Shown: positions 7,374 through 14,840 of the stretch, piece after piece
Numbering within the stretch: the stretch's first letter is position 1
Layout: each line of letters starts with the position of its first letter
Assembly: GCF_902491705.1 (NCBI RefSeq)
Contig: NZ_CABUIW010000053.1
Span: forward strand, 1 to 16,232
DNA length: 16,232 bases
From: an uncultured Lactobacillus sp.
GTDB lineage: Bacteria > Bacillota > Bacilli > Lactobacillales > Lactobacillaceae
Direction of reading: 5' to 3'
The notes under the pieces: generated by a model
The model's input: only the letters and a program-made list of their open reading frames with translations
The model's database searches: none
What the model was told of the DNA's origin: nothing
Translations under genes and position numbers: made by a program

Positions 7374-8017
7374 TCAAAGTCCTCCTTAAAGTCTTTCATC
7401 TTACCTTGCTTAACTGTTCCTTTATTCAAATACAAATATTCATCCATATATTTTTTAGCCAGAGGAATATCATGCGTAATGAACAAAACAGTCATATTCT
7501 GTTCTTCATTCAACTTTTTAATTAGCCGCATCAGTTCTTCTTTAGCTACTGGGTCAAGGCTAGCTGTAGCTTCATCCAAGATAATCATATTAGGTCGATC
7601 AAGCAAAGCCTGTGCCAAATATGCGCGTTGCTTCTGTCCACCAGAAGCTTCACCCATTCGAATATTTTGGATTTCTTTAAGATTAGTTTCTAATAGTTCA
7701 TGATCAATTTGTTCTCTTACCTTTTTAGTTTTAAAAAATGGAGCATTCAATTCAATGAAAGAACGAATTGAAAGTGGATATTCTGTATCAATATTTCTAA
7801 ATTGTGGAACATATCCCCATTTAACATCTGATGAGAATTTATAGGTTCCACTAGTTGGAGCAAGCATTCCCATCAATATTTTAATTAAAGTTGTTTTTCC
7901 CGTTCCGTTTGGTCCTAAAAGGGCTGTCATAGATCCTTTTTCTAAATGGAAATTCAGGTCTTGAAAAATAGTCTTAGTATCAAATTTAATCGTTAAATTA
8001 CTTACATCCAAAATCAA
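7370..8017 (-). CDS. Metal ABC transporter ATP-binding protein (ZnuC/MntA-like)
   Basis: This 215-residue ATPase drives the neighbouring permease. All nucleotide-binding motifs are intact: Walker A GPNGTGKTT (35-43), Q-loop Gln72, signature SGGQKQR (125-131), Walker B MIILDEATASLD (144-155) and the switch His182 in ITHD. The sequence WGYVPQFRNIDTEYPLSI around the Q-loop is typical of the zinc/manganese subfamily. The start is a TTG codon (8015-8017) with AGAGGTG 9 bases upstream; no in-frame ATG precedes the conserved ILDVSNLTIKF opening, so TTG is needed. A 12-codon ATG frame with a stronger GAGGAG site overlaps this start in another frame (separate entry). Slightly shorter than the usual 230-250 residues, mainly at the C-terminus. 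Confidence 0.93.
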   Translation of the reverse strand: MILDVSNLTIKFDTKTIFQDLNFHLEKGSMTALLGPNGTGKTTLIKILMGMLAPTSGTYKFSSDVKWGYVPQFRNIDTEYPLSIRSFIELNAPFFKTKKVREQIDHELLETNLKEIQNIRMGEASGGQKQRAYLAQALLDRPNMIILDEATASLDPVAKEELMRLIKKLNEEQNMTVLFITHDIPLAKKYMDEYLYLNKGTVKQGKMKDFKEDFE

Positions 8018-8036
8018 TTGAACCTACACCTCTCAT
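7998..8036 (-). CDS. Possible 12-residue leader peptide overlapping the ATPase start
   Basis: An ATG preceded by GAGGAG at 10 bases opens the frame MRGVGSIDFGCK and stops 18 bases inside the ATPase gene, in a different frame. The TTG start of the ATPase lies 19 bases after this ATG. The strong binding site on a tiny frame ahead of a weak TTG start is compatible with a leader that controls ATPase translation, or with chance. There is no sequence evidence that the peptide itself is functional. Confidence 0.25.
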   Translation of the reverse strand: MRGVGSIDFGCK

Positions 8037-8065
8037 CTGCTAAATACTCCTCGCTTCAACTAATA

Positions 8066-8099
8066 AAAAAGTCCTGTCTGGATTACTAGACAGGACTTT
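8066..8099 (-). terminator. Terminator of the MFS/rhaM-like transcription unit
   Basis: Perfect 12-bp arms AAAGTCCTGTCT (8068-8079) and AGACAGGACTTT (8088-8099) flank an 8-base loop, with TTTTTTATTA following on the minus strand. It lies about 18 bp past the rhaM-like stop codon and upstream of the ABC transporter genes, separating the two units. Confidence 0.92.
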
Positions 8100-8116
8100 A
8101 CTATTATTGTTAGTTG

Positions 8117-8446
8117 CTATTCATCTTCATCTTTTTTGTCTTCGATTCTAAAGATATTTTCCCATACATATTGGAAGCTATCTTCATCATCTGGAATTTC
8201 TACCGGTTGAAGATGTGCCCACCATTTATCCTCATTTTGTTTAGCTAATTCTTGATATGGTCTCAGATTTTCAATTTCTAAATAAATATAAGCAAGGCTG
8301 GATTTTTTATCTAAATATACTGAAGCATGATGGACAATTGCTTTTTTTAATTCTTGTTTTACATTCTGAAAGTTAAAGTTTAATTGATTAAACTCAGATA
8401 CAGCTGCAGGATTAAGCCACATCTTTTTTCCTAATCTAATCACCAT
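8117..8446 (-). CDS. RhaM-like (L-rhamnose mutarotase fold) paralogue without catalytic residues
   Basis: The 109 residues align along most of their length with the RhaM encoded at 12969-13295 (shared MxxRLG start, NP at 12-13, ...SVYLDKK, KWW). The residues that bind and act on rhamnose in E. coli RhaM (Tyr18, catalytic His22, Tyr41) are replaced here by Phe19, Asn23 and Ala41; only the Trp pair (75-76) remains. The YER-RH motif has become FNQLN, about three residues are deleted after it, and the conserved E-V-F-H/Y C-terminus is replaced by NIFRIEDKKDEDE. It probably keeps the ferredoxin-like dimer fold but is not expected to be a normal mutarotase; a sensor, accessory or different-sugar role is inference. 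It sits 13 bp after the MFS transporter with AAGGAG overlapping that gene's stop, so the two are cotranscribed. Confidence 0.8.
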   Translation of the reverse strand: MVIRLGKKMWLNPAAVSEFNQLNFNFQNVKQELKKAIVHHASVYLDKKSSLAYIYLEIENLRPYQELAKQNEDKWWAHLQPVEIPDDEDSFQYVWENIFRIEDKKDEDE

Positions 8447-8459
8447 AATAATTAGCTCC

Positions 8460-9719
8460 TTACTTTATATCTTTACCATAACGTTCTCTCGTAATTTCAT
8501 CCAATGATTTACCACGAGTCTTAGGTGTCCAAACGGTACCGATAATTAATGAAATAGCTAAGAAGACAATCATTAATGTTCCGGCAGCTTTGAAGCCCAT
8601 TCCATTCAAAATAGATGGGAAGATAATTGACCAAATACCAGCACTACCACGAACAGCGAAGAACATAAATCCTTGGGCACCGGCACGATATTTAGTTGGG
8701 AACAATTCAGTTGACCATAATGCGTACCAAGCTTGAGCGCCGATACCAGCTGAAATACCCCAGATAATAACAAAGGAGATCAATGCAGGCCAACCCATAC
8801 CGATGTAAGTAAGAATTACCCAGGAAATTAATGCCATTAAAGCACCAACGAAGAAGAAAATTCTATGATTCCATTTATCACCATGAAGAGCAAAGCCAAA
8901 GTAACCAGCTAAAGCAGTGAATGCCCATAAAACAGCTTGCAAGATGTTAGCTTGCATGTTGGTTAAGCCACCAGCAGTTTCATAAACATATGGCATAAAG
9001 AATCCCATAGCTCCGGCAACTAAGTTCCAGAACATGTAAACACCAACTAAGAACAAAATTGATTTAATACTTACAATGTTTGAGAACAAGTCTTTATATG
9101 GGTGCGGCTTTTCACCGGTTTCTTCTTCATGCTTCTTTTGTTCAATCCATTGTTGAGATTCAGGCAATTTTCTCTGAAGAAGCCAAGCAATAAAGGAAAT
9201 TACTGTCAAAACAGCAAATAAAATTCTATTACCATTTACTCCTAATGGGGAAAGCAACGTCCCACAAACGAAGATAATTACAGGTCCCATTGACCAAACA
9301 AATTGTGAAATACCAATATTTTTAGCACGATTATTATCATTTGAAGTTTCTGAAATATAAGTCCAGGATGCTGGAACACCGGCACCTACTGCCATACCAT
9401 TAATCAAGAAACCTGCAAGTAACATTGGAAAGTTAACTGAACAAGCAACAATAATTGTTCCCAACATGTAAACCAACATGTCGTAAGTATAAATTAACTT
9501 TCTCCCATATTTATCTGATAAGTGTCCACCAATTATCGCACCAATTGCGGCACCAAAGGCATTGGCACTTAAGGCACCTAGCCAACCTACTTGCAAACTA
9601 TTCAGTTTCAAGTAAGAAGTCCACAATGTTAAGCCGCTGGCCCCTGCTACAATACTACCTGAGTCCAAGAAGTTGGTCAGCGATACTGCCCACGTTGAAC
9701 CATTACTTTTATCTGCCAT
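8460..9719 (-). CDS. MFS sugar porter, probable L-rhamnose transporter
   Basis: The 419 residues form a 12-helix major facilitator of the sugar porter type. Marks are the loop 2-3 motif GGHLSDKYGRK (64-74), LPESQQW after helix 6 (185-191, family form PESPRWL) and the C-terminal PKTRGKSLDEI (399-409, family form PETKGKSLEEI). The likely role is H+-coupled uptake of L-rhamnose. That substrate is inferred from context: the promoter is a near copy of the rhaB promoter, including the cre-like site and the upstream box, and the next gene is a RhaM paralogue. ATG start with AGAGG about 9 bases upstream; the 5' leader is about 60 bases. It could instead carry a rhamnoside or a related 6-deoxy sugar. 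Confidence 0.88.
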   Translation of the reverse strand: MADKSNGSTWAVSLTNFLDSGSIVAGASGLTLWTSYLKLNSLQVGWLGALSANAFGAAIGAIIGGHLSDKYGRKLIYTYDMLVYMLGTIIVACSVNFPMLLAGFLINGMAVGAGVPASWTYISETSNDNNRAKNIGISQFVWSMGPVIIFVCGTLLSPLGVNGNRILFAVLTVISFIAWLLQRKLPESQQWIEQKKHEEETGEKPHPYKDLFSNIVSIKSILFLVGVYMFWNLVAGAMGFFMPYVYETAGGLTNMQANILQAVLWAFTALAGYFGFALHGDKWNHRIFFFVGALMALISWVILTYIGMGWPALISFVIIWGISAGIGAQAWYALWSTELFPTKYRAGAQGFMFFAVRGSAGIWSIIFPSILNGMGFKAAGTLMIVFLAISLIIGTVWTPKTRGKSLDEITRERYGKDIK

Positions 9720-9787
9720 TATAAACGCCTCTTAATTTTTAAAATCTTATTATTCCAAGGATCCTTATCTCATACCTTACATATATA

Positions 9788-9816
9788 TTTATACGTTTTT
9801 ATGTAATCGCTTACAA
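9788..9816 (-). promoter_or_regulatory. Promoter of the MFS/rhaM-like unit
   Basis: On the minus strand TTGTAA (9811-9816) and TATAAA (9788-9793) are 17 bp apart. Both boxes and the spacing are identical in the rhaB promoter at 14797-14825. Confidence 0.8.
9801..9815. promoter_or_regulatory. Catabolite-responsive element (cre) over the -35 of the MFS promoter
   Basis: ATGTAATCGCTTACA matches the CcpA cre consensus WTGNAANCGNWNNCW at every position; read on the minus strand it is TGTAAGCGATTACA. It covers most of the -35 box, so CcpA bound here would block the polymerase, giving glucose repression of uptake. Confidence 0.75.
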
Positions 9817-9837
9817 TGACACACAAACTCCTCTTTA

Positions 9838-9851
9838 GTAACATATTGCTA
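9838..9851. promoter_or_regulatory. Conserved upstream activator box (MFS promoter)
   Basis: GTAACATATTGCTA lies at the same distance from the -35 as GTATCATATTGGTA does at the rhaB promoter. It is a plausible half-site for the AraC-type regulator encoded at 14985-15974. Confidence 0.55.
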
Positions 9852-9868
9852 TATTTATTTGAAAGATC

Positions 9869-9907
9869 AAAAAACGGCCATAAGTGAATTATTTCATCTA
9901 TAGCCGT
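9869..9907 (-). terminator. Terminator of the TauE/SafE permease gene
   Basis: On the minus strand ACGGC (9903-9907) begins a long, partly interrupted stem that closes with GCCGT (9874-9878), followed by TTTTTGATC. It lies 18 bp after the permease stop and just upstream of the MFS activator box. Confidence 0.75.
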
Positions 9908-9924
9908 CAAAATTTATAAATTTT

Positions 9925-10695
9925 CTATCCTATAACATATGCCGAATAAAACAGCCAACCTGCAAGAATAATTGAAAAACCAAAAGTTATCCAAGAGACT
10001 ATTCTAAGCGACAGATATCTAATACTATACTGTCCCAAATAGCCACCTATAAATAGGCCGATCGCCATAGTAATTGCCATCATCCAATTAACATGTGCGC
10101 CAAAGATAAAGACAACCAACGCAACTAAATTTGCTAGAGCCCCAACAATATCTTTCATGGCATTAATGGTATAAAATTCATCATCGGACAAATAATTAAT
10201 ACATATCAGGTGTATTACACCAGCAGCTGCGCCAAAATAACCTGAATATAAGCCGCCAAAAAACAGACCAATATAGGCCATAATAATGCCAAATTTGCTT
10301 CTCTTTTTTGGCTTATTCTCATTACCTTTTTTGCCATTAGCCAGCATCAATCCAATTGAGGAAAATAATACCAAAAAAGGTACAACTTTTTCAAAAACTT
10401 TCCCAGGAAATGCAATTAACAATAAGCCACCAACAATAGAACCTGTCAGTAAAAACAAGCAATACTTACCAAATTCTCCCCAATGGCCTCTCATTTTCTT
10501 CGCTGATGCCAGCAGAACCCCTGGCCCAGTGAAAATTAGCGCAGCAGTATTAGTGATGTTAGCTGCAACAGGTGAACATCCCGCAATTAGTAAGGCCGGA
10601 TATGAAACCAGCGAAGCCATACTAGCAACTGCCGAGACAACACCAGATAAAACACCTGCGATTATTAAAAATACTATTAATCCGATTGATGACAT
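9925..10695 (-). CDS. TauE/SafE family membrane permease (DUF81)
   Basis: This hydrophobic protein of 256 residues from the preferred start has the two-repeat layout of the TauE/SafE family, putative exporters or importers of sulfite, sulfonates or other organic anions. The first repeat has GVVSAVASMASLVSYPALLIAGCSPVAANITNTAAL; the second has the corresponding GLYSGYFGAAAGVIHLICINY. About eight helices are present. The start at 10695 (MSSIGLI) is chosen over the ATG at 10704 because TAGGGG lies 9 bases from the former and directly against the latter. It sits between the two rhamnose units with a terminator on each side, and only a few bases remain between the rhaD terminator and its binding site. 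It must use readthrough or a promoter overlapping that hairpin. A link to rhamnose is not shown by the sequence. Confidence 0.85.
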   Translation of the reverse strand: MSSIGLIVFLIIAGVLSGVVSAVASMASLVSYPALLIAGCSPVAANITNTAALIFTGPGVLLASAKKMRGHWGEFGKYCLFLLTGSIVGGLLLIAFPGKVFEKVVPFLVLFSSIGLMLANGKKGNENKPKKRSKFGIIMAYIGLFFGGLYSGYFGAAAGVIHLICINYLSDDEFYTINAMKDIVGALANLVALVVFIFGAHVNWMMAITMAIGLFIGGYLGQYSIRYLSLRIVSWITFGFSIILAGWLFYSAYVIG

Positions 10696-10714
10696 AATGA
10701 ACATCCCCTATAAA

Positions 10715-10747
10715 AAGAAAAAGTCGAAATATATGATTTCGACTTTT
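10715..10747 (-). terminator. Terminator of the rhaBMAD operon
   Basis: Perfect 12-bp arms AAAAGTCGAAAT (10719-10730) and ATTTCGACTTTT (10736-10747) with a 5-base loop give a strong hairpin followed by a T-rich stretch on the minus strand. It lies about 75 bp after the rhaD stop. It also forms most of the space upstream of the TauE/SafE gene. Confidence 0.85.
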
Positions 10748-10821
10748 CTGTTTAATTAAAAATGATCGATGAGGTAGTAATTACTTAGCTTTATTTTGTA
10801 GTATCTAAGAAATTCTTATAA

Positions 10822-11646
10822 TTAATCGTCCAAAAAGCCTTTTCTTGGGGTTACGTGGAAGTATTTAGCAATCTCTACTAATTGCTTATCTGTAATTTCG
10901 TCTAATCTGTTTCCGCCTTGAGCTTGAATAGCAGTGAAGATAGTAGCAGCCTTTTCAACGGTTTCAATTAAGCCAAAACATTCATCTGGAGTATCGCCAA
11001 CTGCAAACATACCGTGGTGTGGCCACATAACTACTCTAAATCCATCTGCTACCTTAGCAGCAGTATGTTCACCAATAACTGTAGTACCTGGTGTTTCGTA
11101 AGGAATAATACCTAAGCCTTCTGGTAAGACTGGCATTGATTCTGCTTGCATCTTCCAAATAGTCTTACTAAAGTATTTTTCATCCAATGGTTGAGTAAAT
11201 GACATTGCAATCAAATTAGTTACGTGACAGTGCATAACTACTCTTTGGTTTGGATCTAACTTTAATCTAGCGATATGGTTCATTAAGTGAGTTGGGAATT
11301 CACTTGTTGGCATTGCGCCATCGGTGTAGCCCCATACGATTTCACCTTTCTTACCATCATCACTAATACGAACTAATCCCAAATCTTGCTCAGTATTTTG
11401 AAATACATTCCTAAAGTAGCGTCCCGTTCCCGTGACCAAAAAGTATTGCCCTGCCAAGGCACTAACGTCAAAACCGAGGTCAAATGTTCTCTTAACTTCT
11501 TTAACATCGTCGTAGTCCTTTATTTCATCTGGGGTAATACGAATACTCATATTACCACCGTTACGCTCATCCCAACCATTATCATAACTTTGACGAGTAA
11601 TATTACACATGTCTCTAACAAATGTTGAATCTTTAAATTTAGCCAT
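10822..11646 (-). CDS. rhaD: Rhamnulose-1-phosphate aldolase
   Basis: RhaD is a zinc-dependent class II aldolase that splits L-rhamnulose 1-phosphate into dihydroxyacetone phosphate and L-lactaldehyde in the cytoplasm. The 274 residues equal the E. coli length. The active site is complete: catalytic Glu116 in PTSEFPTH, zinc ligands His139 and His141 in VMHCHVTN, and His211 in WPHHGMF; the opening WDERNGGNMSIR is the phosphate-binding region of this family. ATG start with GGAG 7 bases before it. It is last in the rhaB-rhaM-rhaA-rhaD operon, 37 bp after rhaA, with an AT-rich hairpin in that gap, and is followed by the operon terminator. Confidence 0.97.
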   Translation of the reverse strand: MAKFKDSTFVRDMCNITRQSYDNGWDERNGGNMSIRITPDEIKDYDDVKEVKRTFDLGFDVSALAGQYFLVTGTGRYFRNVFQNTEQDLGLVRISDDGKKGEIVWGYTDGAMPTSEFPTHLMNHIARLKLDPNQRVVMHCHVTNLIAMSFTQPLDEKYFSKTIWKMQAESMPVLPEGLGIIPYETPGTTVIGEHTAAKVADGFRVVMWPHHGMFAVGDTPDECFGLIETVEKAATIFTAIQAQGGNRLDEITDKQLVEIAKYFHVTPRKGFLDD

Positions 11647-11660
11647 CTTTATCTCCAGAC

Positions 11661-11679
11661 AAACTTAATGTTTAAGTTT
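11661..11679. other. AT-rich intercistronic hairpin between rhaA and rhaD
   Basis: The arms AAACTTAA (11661-11668) and TTAAGTTT (11672-11679) form a perfect inverted repeat with a 3-base loop. It lies 5 bp past the rhaA stop and just upstream of the rhaD ribosome binding site. There is no T tract, so it is not a terminator. A role in mRNA processing or stability is conjecture. Confidence 0.45.
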
Positions 11680-11683
11680 AATT

Positions 11684-12952
11684 CTAATTTCTCTTAAATT
11701 GTACGTTCTTTTCGTAATCTTTAAGTTCAGTGTACCAATCCATACCAACAGGAACATTGTTGCGTAAGCAGAATTCGTCCCAAACAGCACCAAATGGGAA
11801 TGACTTAAGCTCTTCAGTTTCAGCTAATCTCAAGGTGAAGTCGTAGTGGTTTTCTGCATCCTTCAATTGTTGAATTGGAGTAAGCAAACCAAGAAGCAAT
11901 GCCTTTTGAGTTGAACGAGCACCGATTACCCAAGCAGCTACACGGTTAATAGATGCATCGAAGAAGTCCAAACCAATAGTAGTCTTTGAAAGTAAGTTGT
12001 CTCTTACTAAGGCACGCATCATTCTAATTAACATATCGTTCATTGCAGGTACGTGGTCACTGTCCCAGTGTACTGGACGAGAAATGTGTAAGAACATACC
12101 CTTACCAAATGCTAAGAATGATGATAAGTAGTCTGATGGGTCAACTGCTTCGTGGAAGTGACCGATATCCATACACCAATCTTTACCTCTAGTTAAAGCG
12201 TAGTTGTTGTAGAACAAGTGTGAACCAACAGTGTAACTTTCAACACCAGTACCGAATAACTTACCTTCGTAAGATTCCATAGTGTTCTTTTCTGGGTACT
12301 TCTTCTTGTTAATTTCATCAAGTGATTCAATCAAGCGTTCACGTGGATCCAATCTGCTGATTGGTTCATCTTTCATACCATCCATGATCCAGAAGTTATC
12401 GATTGATTGAGCACCTTGTTCTTCACCCATGTAGTTAGAAATAGCACGAGCATTTTTACCAACTTGAATCCAGTAATCACGAACACTCTTTTCAGGACTT
12501 GCTAAAGTCATGTTTTCCTTTACTCGTGGGCTTGAGAAGAATGTTGGGTTAAAGTCAAGGTAGATACCCTTGTCTTTTGCATAGTCAACCCAGAACTTAA
12601 AGTCTTCAGGACCAACTTCTGAAACATCCTTCTTCTTACCGTTAGTTACAGCATAGATTTGGTGTAATTGTAATCTTTGTTTTGCAGGGATTAACTTGTA
12701 AGCTTCATCCAAGTCACTAGTCAATTCTTCAGGATTTCTTGCAATACCAGGATAATTACCTGATACACCAATACCACCTGACAAAGCTGCATCTGGTGTT
12801 AAGAATCCGTGAATATCATCACCTTGCCAGCAAGGAAGTGATACTCTAATGTTTTGTAACTTCTTTAATACTTCTTCTGTATCAACACCAACTTCGGCAT
12901 AACGTTCTTTGGCTACTTTGTATGCTGATTCAATTTCTTTTTCACTAACCAT
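11684..12952 (-). CDS. rhaA: L-rhamnose isomerase
   Basis: RhaA converts L-rhamnose to L-rhamnulose, using manganese, in the cytoplasm. The 422 residues match the family (E. coli 419). The TIM-barrel metal site is present: His265 in DIGHFHEAV, and Asp297 and Asp299 in RPVHWDSDHV, corresponding to His262, Asp294 and Asp296 of E. coli RhaA. The N-terminal LPCWQGDDIHGF (39-50) and DFNPTFFSSP (133-142) are diagnostic. The ATG has AAAGGAG just upstream, 16 bp after the rhaM stop. Codon use is strongly biased to common lactobacillus codons, suggesting high expression when induced. Confidence 0.98.
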   Translation of the reverse strand: MVSEKEIESAYKVAKERYAEVGVDTEEVLKKLQNIRVSLPCWQGDDIHGFLTPDAALSGGIGVSGNYPGIARNPEELTSDLDEAYKLIPAKQRLQLHQIYAVTNGKKKDVSEVGPEDFKFWVDYAKDKGIYLDFNPTFFSSPRVKENMTLASPEKSVRDYWIQVGKNARAISNYMGEEQGAQSIDNFWIMDGMKDEPISRLDPRERLIESLDEINKKKYPEKNTMESYEGKLFGTGVESYTVGSHLFYNNYALTRGKDWCMDIGHFHEAVDPSDYLSSFLAFGKGMFLHISRPVHWDSDHVPAMNDMLIRMMRALVRDNLLSKTTIGLDFFDASINRVAAWVIGARSTQKALLLGLLTPIQQLKDAENHYDFTLRLAETEELKSFPFGAVWDEFCLRNNVPVGMDWYTELKDYEKNVQFKRN

Positions 12953-12968
12953 TATTTTTCTCCTTTAG

Positions 12969-13295
12969 TTAATCCATGTGGAATACTTCGTGCAAGTCAT
13001 AAGTTACTGGGCTTTCGTCTGGGTTTACATCCATTAACTTAGCCATATAGTGCCACCATTCTTTGCATCCTTCAGTCTTAGCAATTGCCTTATATTTTTC
13101 GATATCGTCAACTTCAAGATAAGCAAAGAGAGTACCTGTCTTCTTATCCAAATAAATTGAGTAATTATGAGCGCCTGCTTCTTTCAATGCCTTCTTCATT
13201 TGGGGGAATTTAGTAGGCAAACTTCTGTGGCGTCTTTCATATTCATCAAAGTAATTTGGATTTACATGCATCATTTGACCTAATCTAACTGTCAT
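12969..13295 (-). CDS. rhaM: L-rhamnose mutarotase
   Basis: RhaM interconverts the alpha and beta anomers of L-rhamnose so that the isomerase can use both. The 108 residues are close to the 104 of E. coli RhaM, and the key residues are all present: Tyr19 and His23 in EYERRH, Tyr45 in GAHNYSIYLD, and Trp80-Trp81 in EWWHYM, with the typical end SPVTYDLHEVFHMD. Its ATG directly abuts the rhaB stop (TAAATG), and its AGAAGGTGA binding site lies inside the end of rhaB, so it is translationally coupled to the kinase. It differs from the paralogue at 8117-8446, which lacks these residues. Confidence 0.97.
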   Translation of the reverse strand: MTVRLGQMMHVNPNYFDEYERRHRSLPTKFPQMKKALKEAGAHNYSIYLDKKTGTLFAYLEVDDIEKYKAIAKTEGCKEWWHYMAKLMDVNPDESPVTYDLHEVFHMD

Positions 13296-14762
13296 TTAAT
13301 TCACCTTCTTAACTGAATGTAAAAAGTTTAAGTAATCTGATAAAACTCCTGCATATTTTCCTTGTTCTGGTGTGAACTTCTTGATATCAAATGAATCACT
13401 AATAATTCTTCTAGCTAAGTAAACATTCAATATGTCATCTCTTGTGATCATTTGAACTACTAAGTTACCAATAGCGGTTGCCTCACCAGGGCCGGCATAA
13501 ACTGGAATTCCAGCTAAGGTACTGGTTAACTGATTCAGCAAGGCTACATTTGATCCACCACCTACAATATTTAAGGTATCGATCTTGTAACCTAAGATAT
13601 TGTCGAGTTTTTGAATTTGATATGCATAGAACAAAGCCAAGTTTGAGTAAATAGCCATTACGATTTCACCGGGAGTTTGTGGAACCTTTTGGTTGGTTTC
13701 TTTACAGTACTTTTGAATTTCCTTAATCATGTTTTCTGGGTTAACGAAACGTTCATCATTAATATTGATGAATTGTCTGAATGGTTTAACTTTAGAAGCC
13801 ATTTCAGCAAGTTCACTAAATGAATACTTATCGTCAAGTTCACGTTTAACACATTGAACCATCCAAAGACCCATGATGTTTTTCAAGAATCTGTAAGTAC
13901 CATATGCACCCCATTCATTGGTGTAGTTTTCTTCAAAGGCTTTATCACCATTTTCTGGAACATTAAGTTCAGTACCAAGTAATGACCAAGTTCCTGAACT
14001 CAAGTATGCCCAGTGGTGACCCATGCCTGGGGAACCAACTACAGCTGATGCAGTATCATGAGTTGCTACAGTAATTACATCTGTATCTGGTAAGTCATAA
14101 TCAGGGAATTTGCTCTTATCTAATTTGCCTAATGGAGTACCTGCATCTACCAATTTAGGGAATTGATCTTGTCTTACATTTACTTCTTTAAGCAAATTCT
14201 TATCGAACAAGCCTTCTCTTAAACTAAGCATCTGAGTAGTTGAGGCATTGGTTACTTCTAAGACTGCCTTGCCTGTTAGAACATAGCCAATGTAATCAGG
14301 AATCATCATGATCTTATCGGTCTTTTCCAATAAGTCTTTGTTTTCTTCATATAATTGATAGAGAGTATTAAAGTCTAAGAATTGAATTCCTGTCTTTTTA
14401 TAAATTTCTTTTTTGGATACTTTAGCAGTTAAGTCCGTAATAGCATGACTAGTTCTTGCATCTCTGTAAGAAATAGGATCTTCAAGTTTCTTACCATCTT
14501 TGCCAACTAATACATAGTCAACAGCCCAAGTATCAATACCTAATGAAATGTGATCATAGCCAGCTTTTTTAATCTTAGCCAAGCCAATAATAATTTCTTT
14601 AATAATGTGATCGATGTCCCACCGATCATGTCCATCTTTCATCGTGAAGCCGTTCTTGAATCGATGCATTTCTTTTAATGACATCTTGCCGTCTTTCAGT
14701 TGACTGAGCATCAGTCGACCACTAGAAGCACCAATATCAACAGCTACATAAGTCTTTTCCAA
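13296..14762 (-). CDS. rhaB: Rhamnulokinase
   Basis: RhaB phosphorylates L-rhamnulose with ATP at carbon 1. The 488 residues are the family length and show the FGGY-type kinase marks: VAVDIGASSGRLML (6-19), the catalytic Asp236 in ATHDTASAV, SSGTWSLLG (255-263) and the C-terminal nucleotide-binding GGGSN (401-405) with GPGEATAIGN. The start is a TTG codon at 14760-14762, with GGTGA 6 bases upstream. The only upstream in-frame ATG is followed at once by a stop, and the next Met falls after the GASSGR motif, so TTG must be used. It is first in the rhaBMAD operon, about 28 bases after the predicted transcription start, and divergent from the AraC-type gene. Confidence 0.97.
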   Translation of the reverse strand: MEKTYVAVDIGASSGRLMLSQLKDGKMSLKEMHRFKNGFTMKDGHDRWDIDHIIKEIIIGLAKIKKAGYDHISLGIDTWAVDYVLVGKDGKKLEDPISYRDARTSHAITDLTAKVSKKEIYKKTGIQFLDFNTLYQLYEENKDLLEKTDKIMMIPDYIGYVLTGKAVLEVTNASTTQMLSLREGLFDKNLLKEVNVRQDQFPKLVDAGTPLGKLDKSKFPDYDLPDTDVITVATHDTASAVVGSPGMGHHWAYLSSGTWSLLGTELNVPENGDKAFEENYTNEWGAYGTYRFLKNIMGLWMVQCVKRELDDKYSFSELAEMASKVKPFRQFININDERFVNPENMIKEIQKYCKETNQKVPQTPGEIVMAIYSNLALFYAYQIQKLDNILGYKIDTLNIVGGGSNVALLNQLTSTLAGIPVYAGPGEATAIGNLVVQMITRDDILNVYLARRIISDSFDIKKFTPEQGKYAGVLSDYLNFLHSVKKVN

Positions 14763-14796
14763 TTACATCACCGCGCTTTCAAACCTTACAGTTATA

Positions 14797-14825
14797 TTTA
14801 TACATTCTTATGTAAGGGCTTACAA
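14797..14825 (-). promoter_or_regulatory. rhaB operon promoter
   Basis: On the minus strand TTGTAA (14820-14825) and TATAAA (14797-14802) are 17 bp apart. Both boxes, the spacing, and the flanking CCTTACA near the predicted start site are the same as at the MFS promoter. Confidence 0.8.
14810..14824. promoter_or_regulatory. cre-like palindrome over the -35 of the rhaB promoter
   Basis: ATGTAAGGGCTTACA is the positional equivalent of the perfect cre at 9801-9815. It keeps both TGTAAG/CTTACA arms but has GG in place of the central CG, so it departs from the CcpA consensus at one invariant base. It is either a weaker cre or a site for another palindrome-binding regulator. Confidence 0.5.
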
Positions 14826-14840
14826 TGACAAATGAAATTG

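Noticed and set aside
10286..10759. Plus-strand frame of 157 codons opposite the TauE/SafE gene
   Set aside because: It is a shadow of the membrane protein gene and lacks a supported start.
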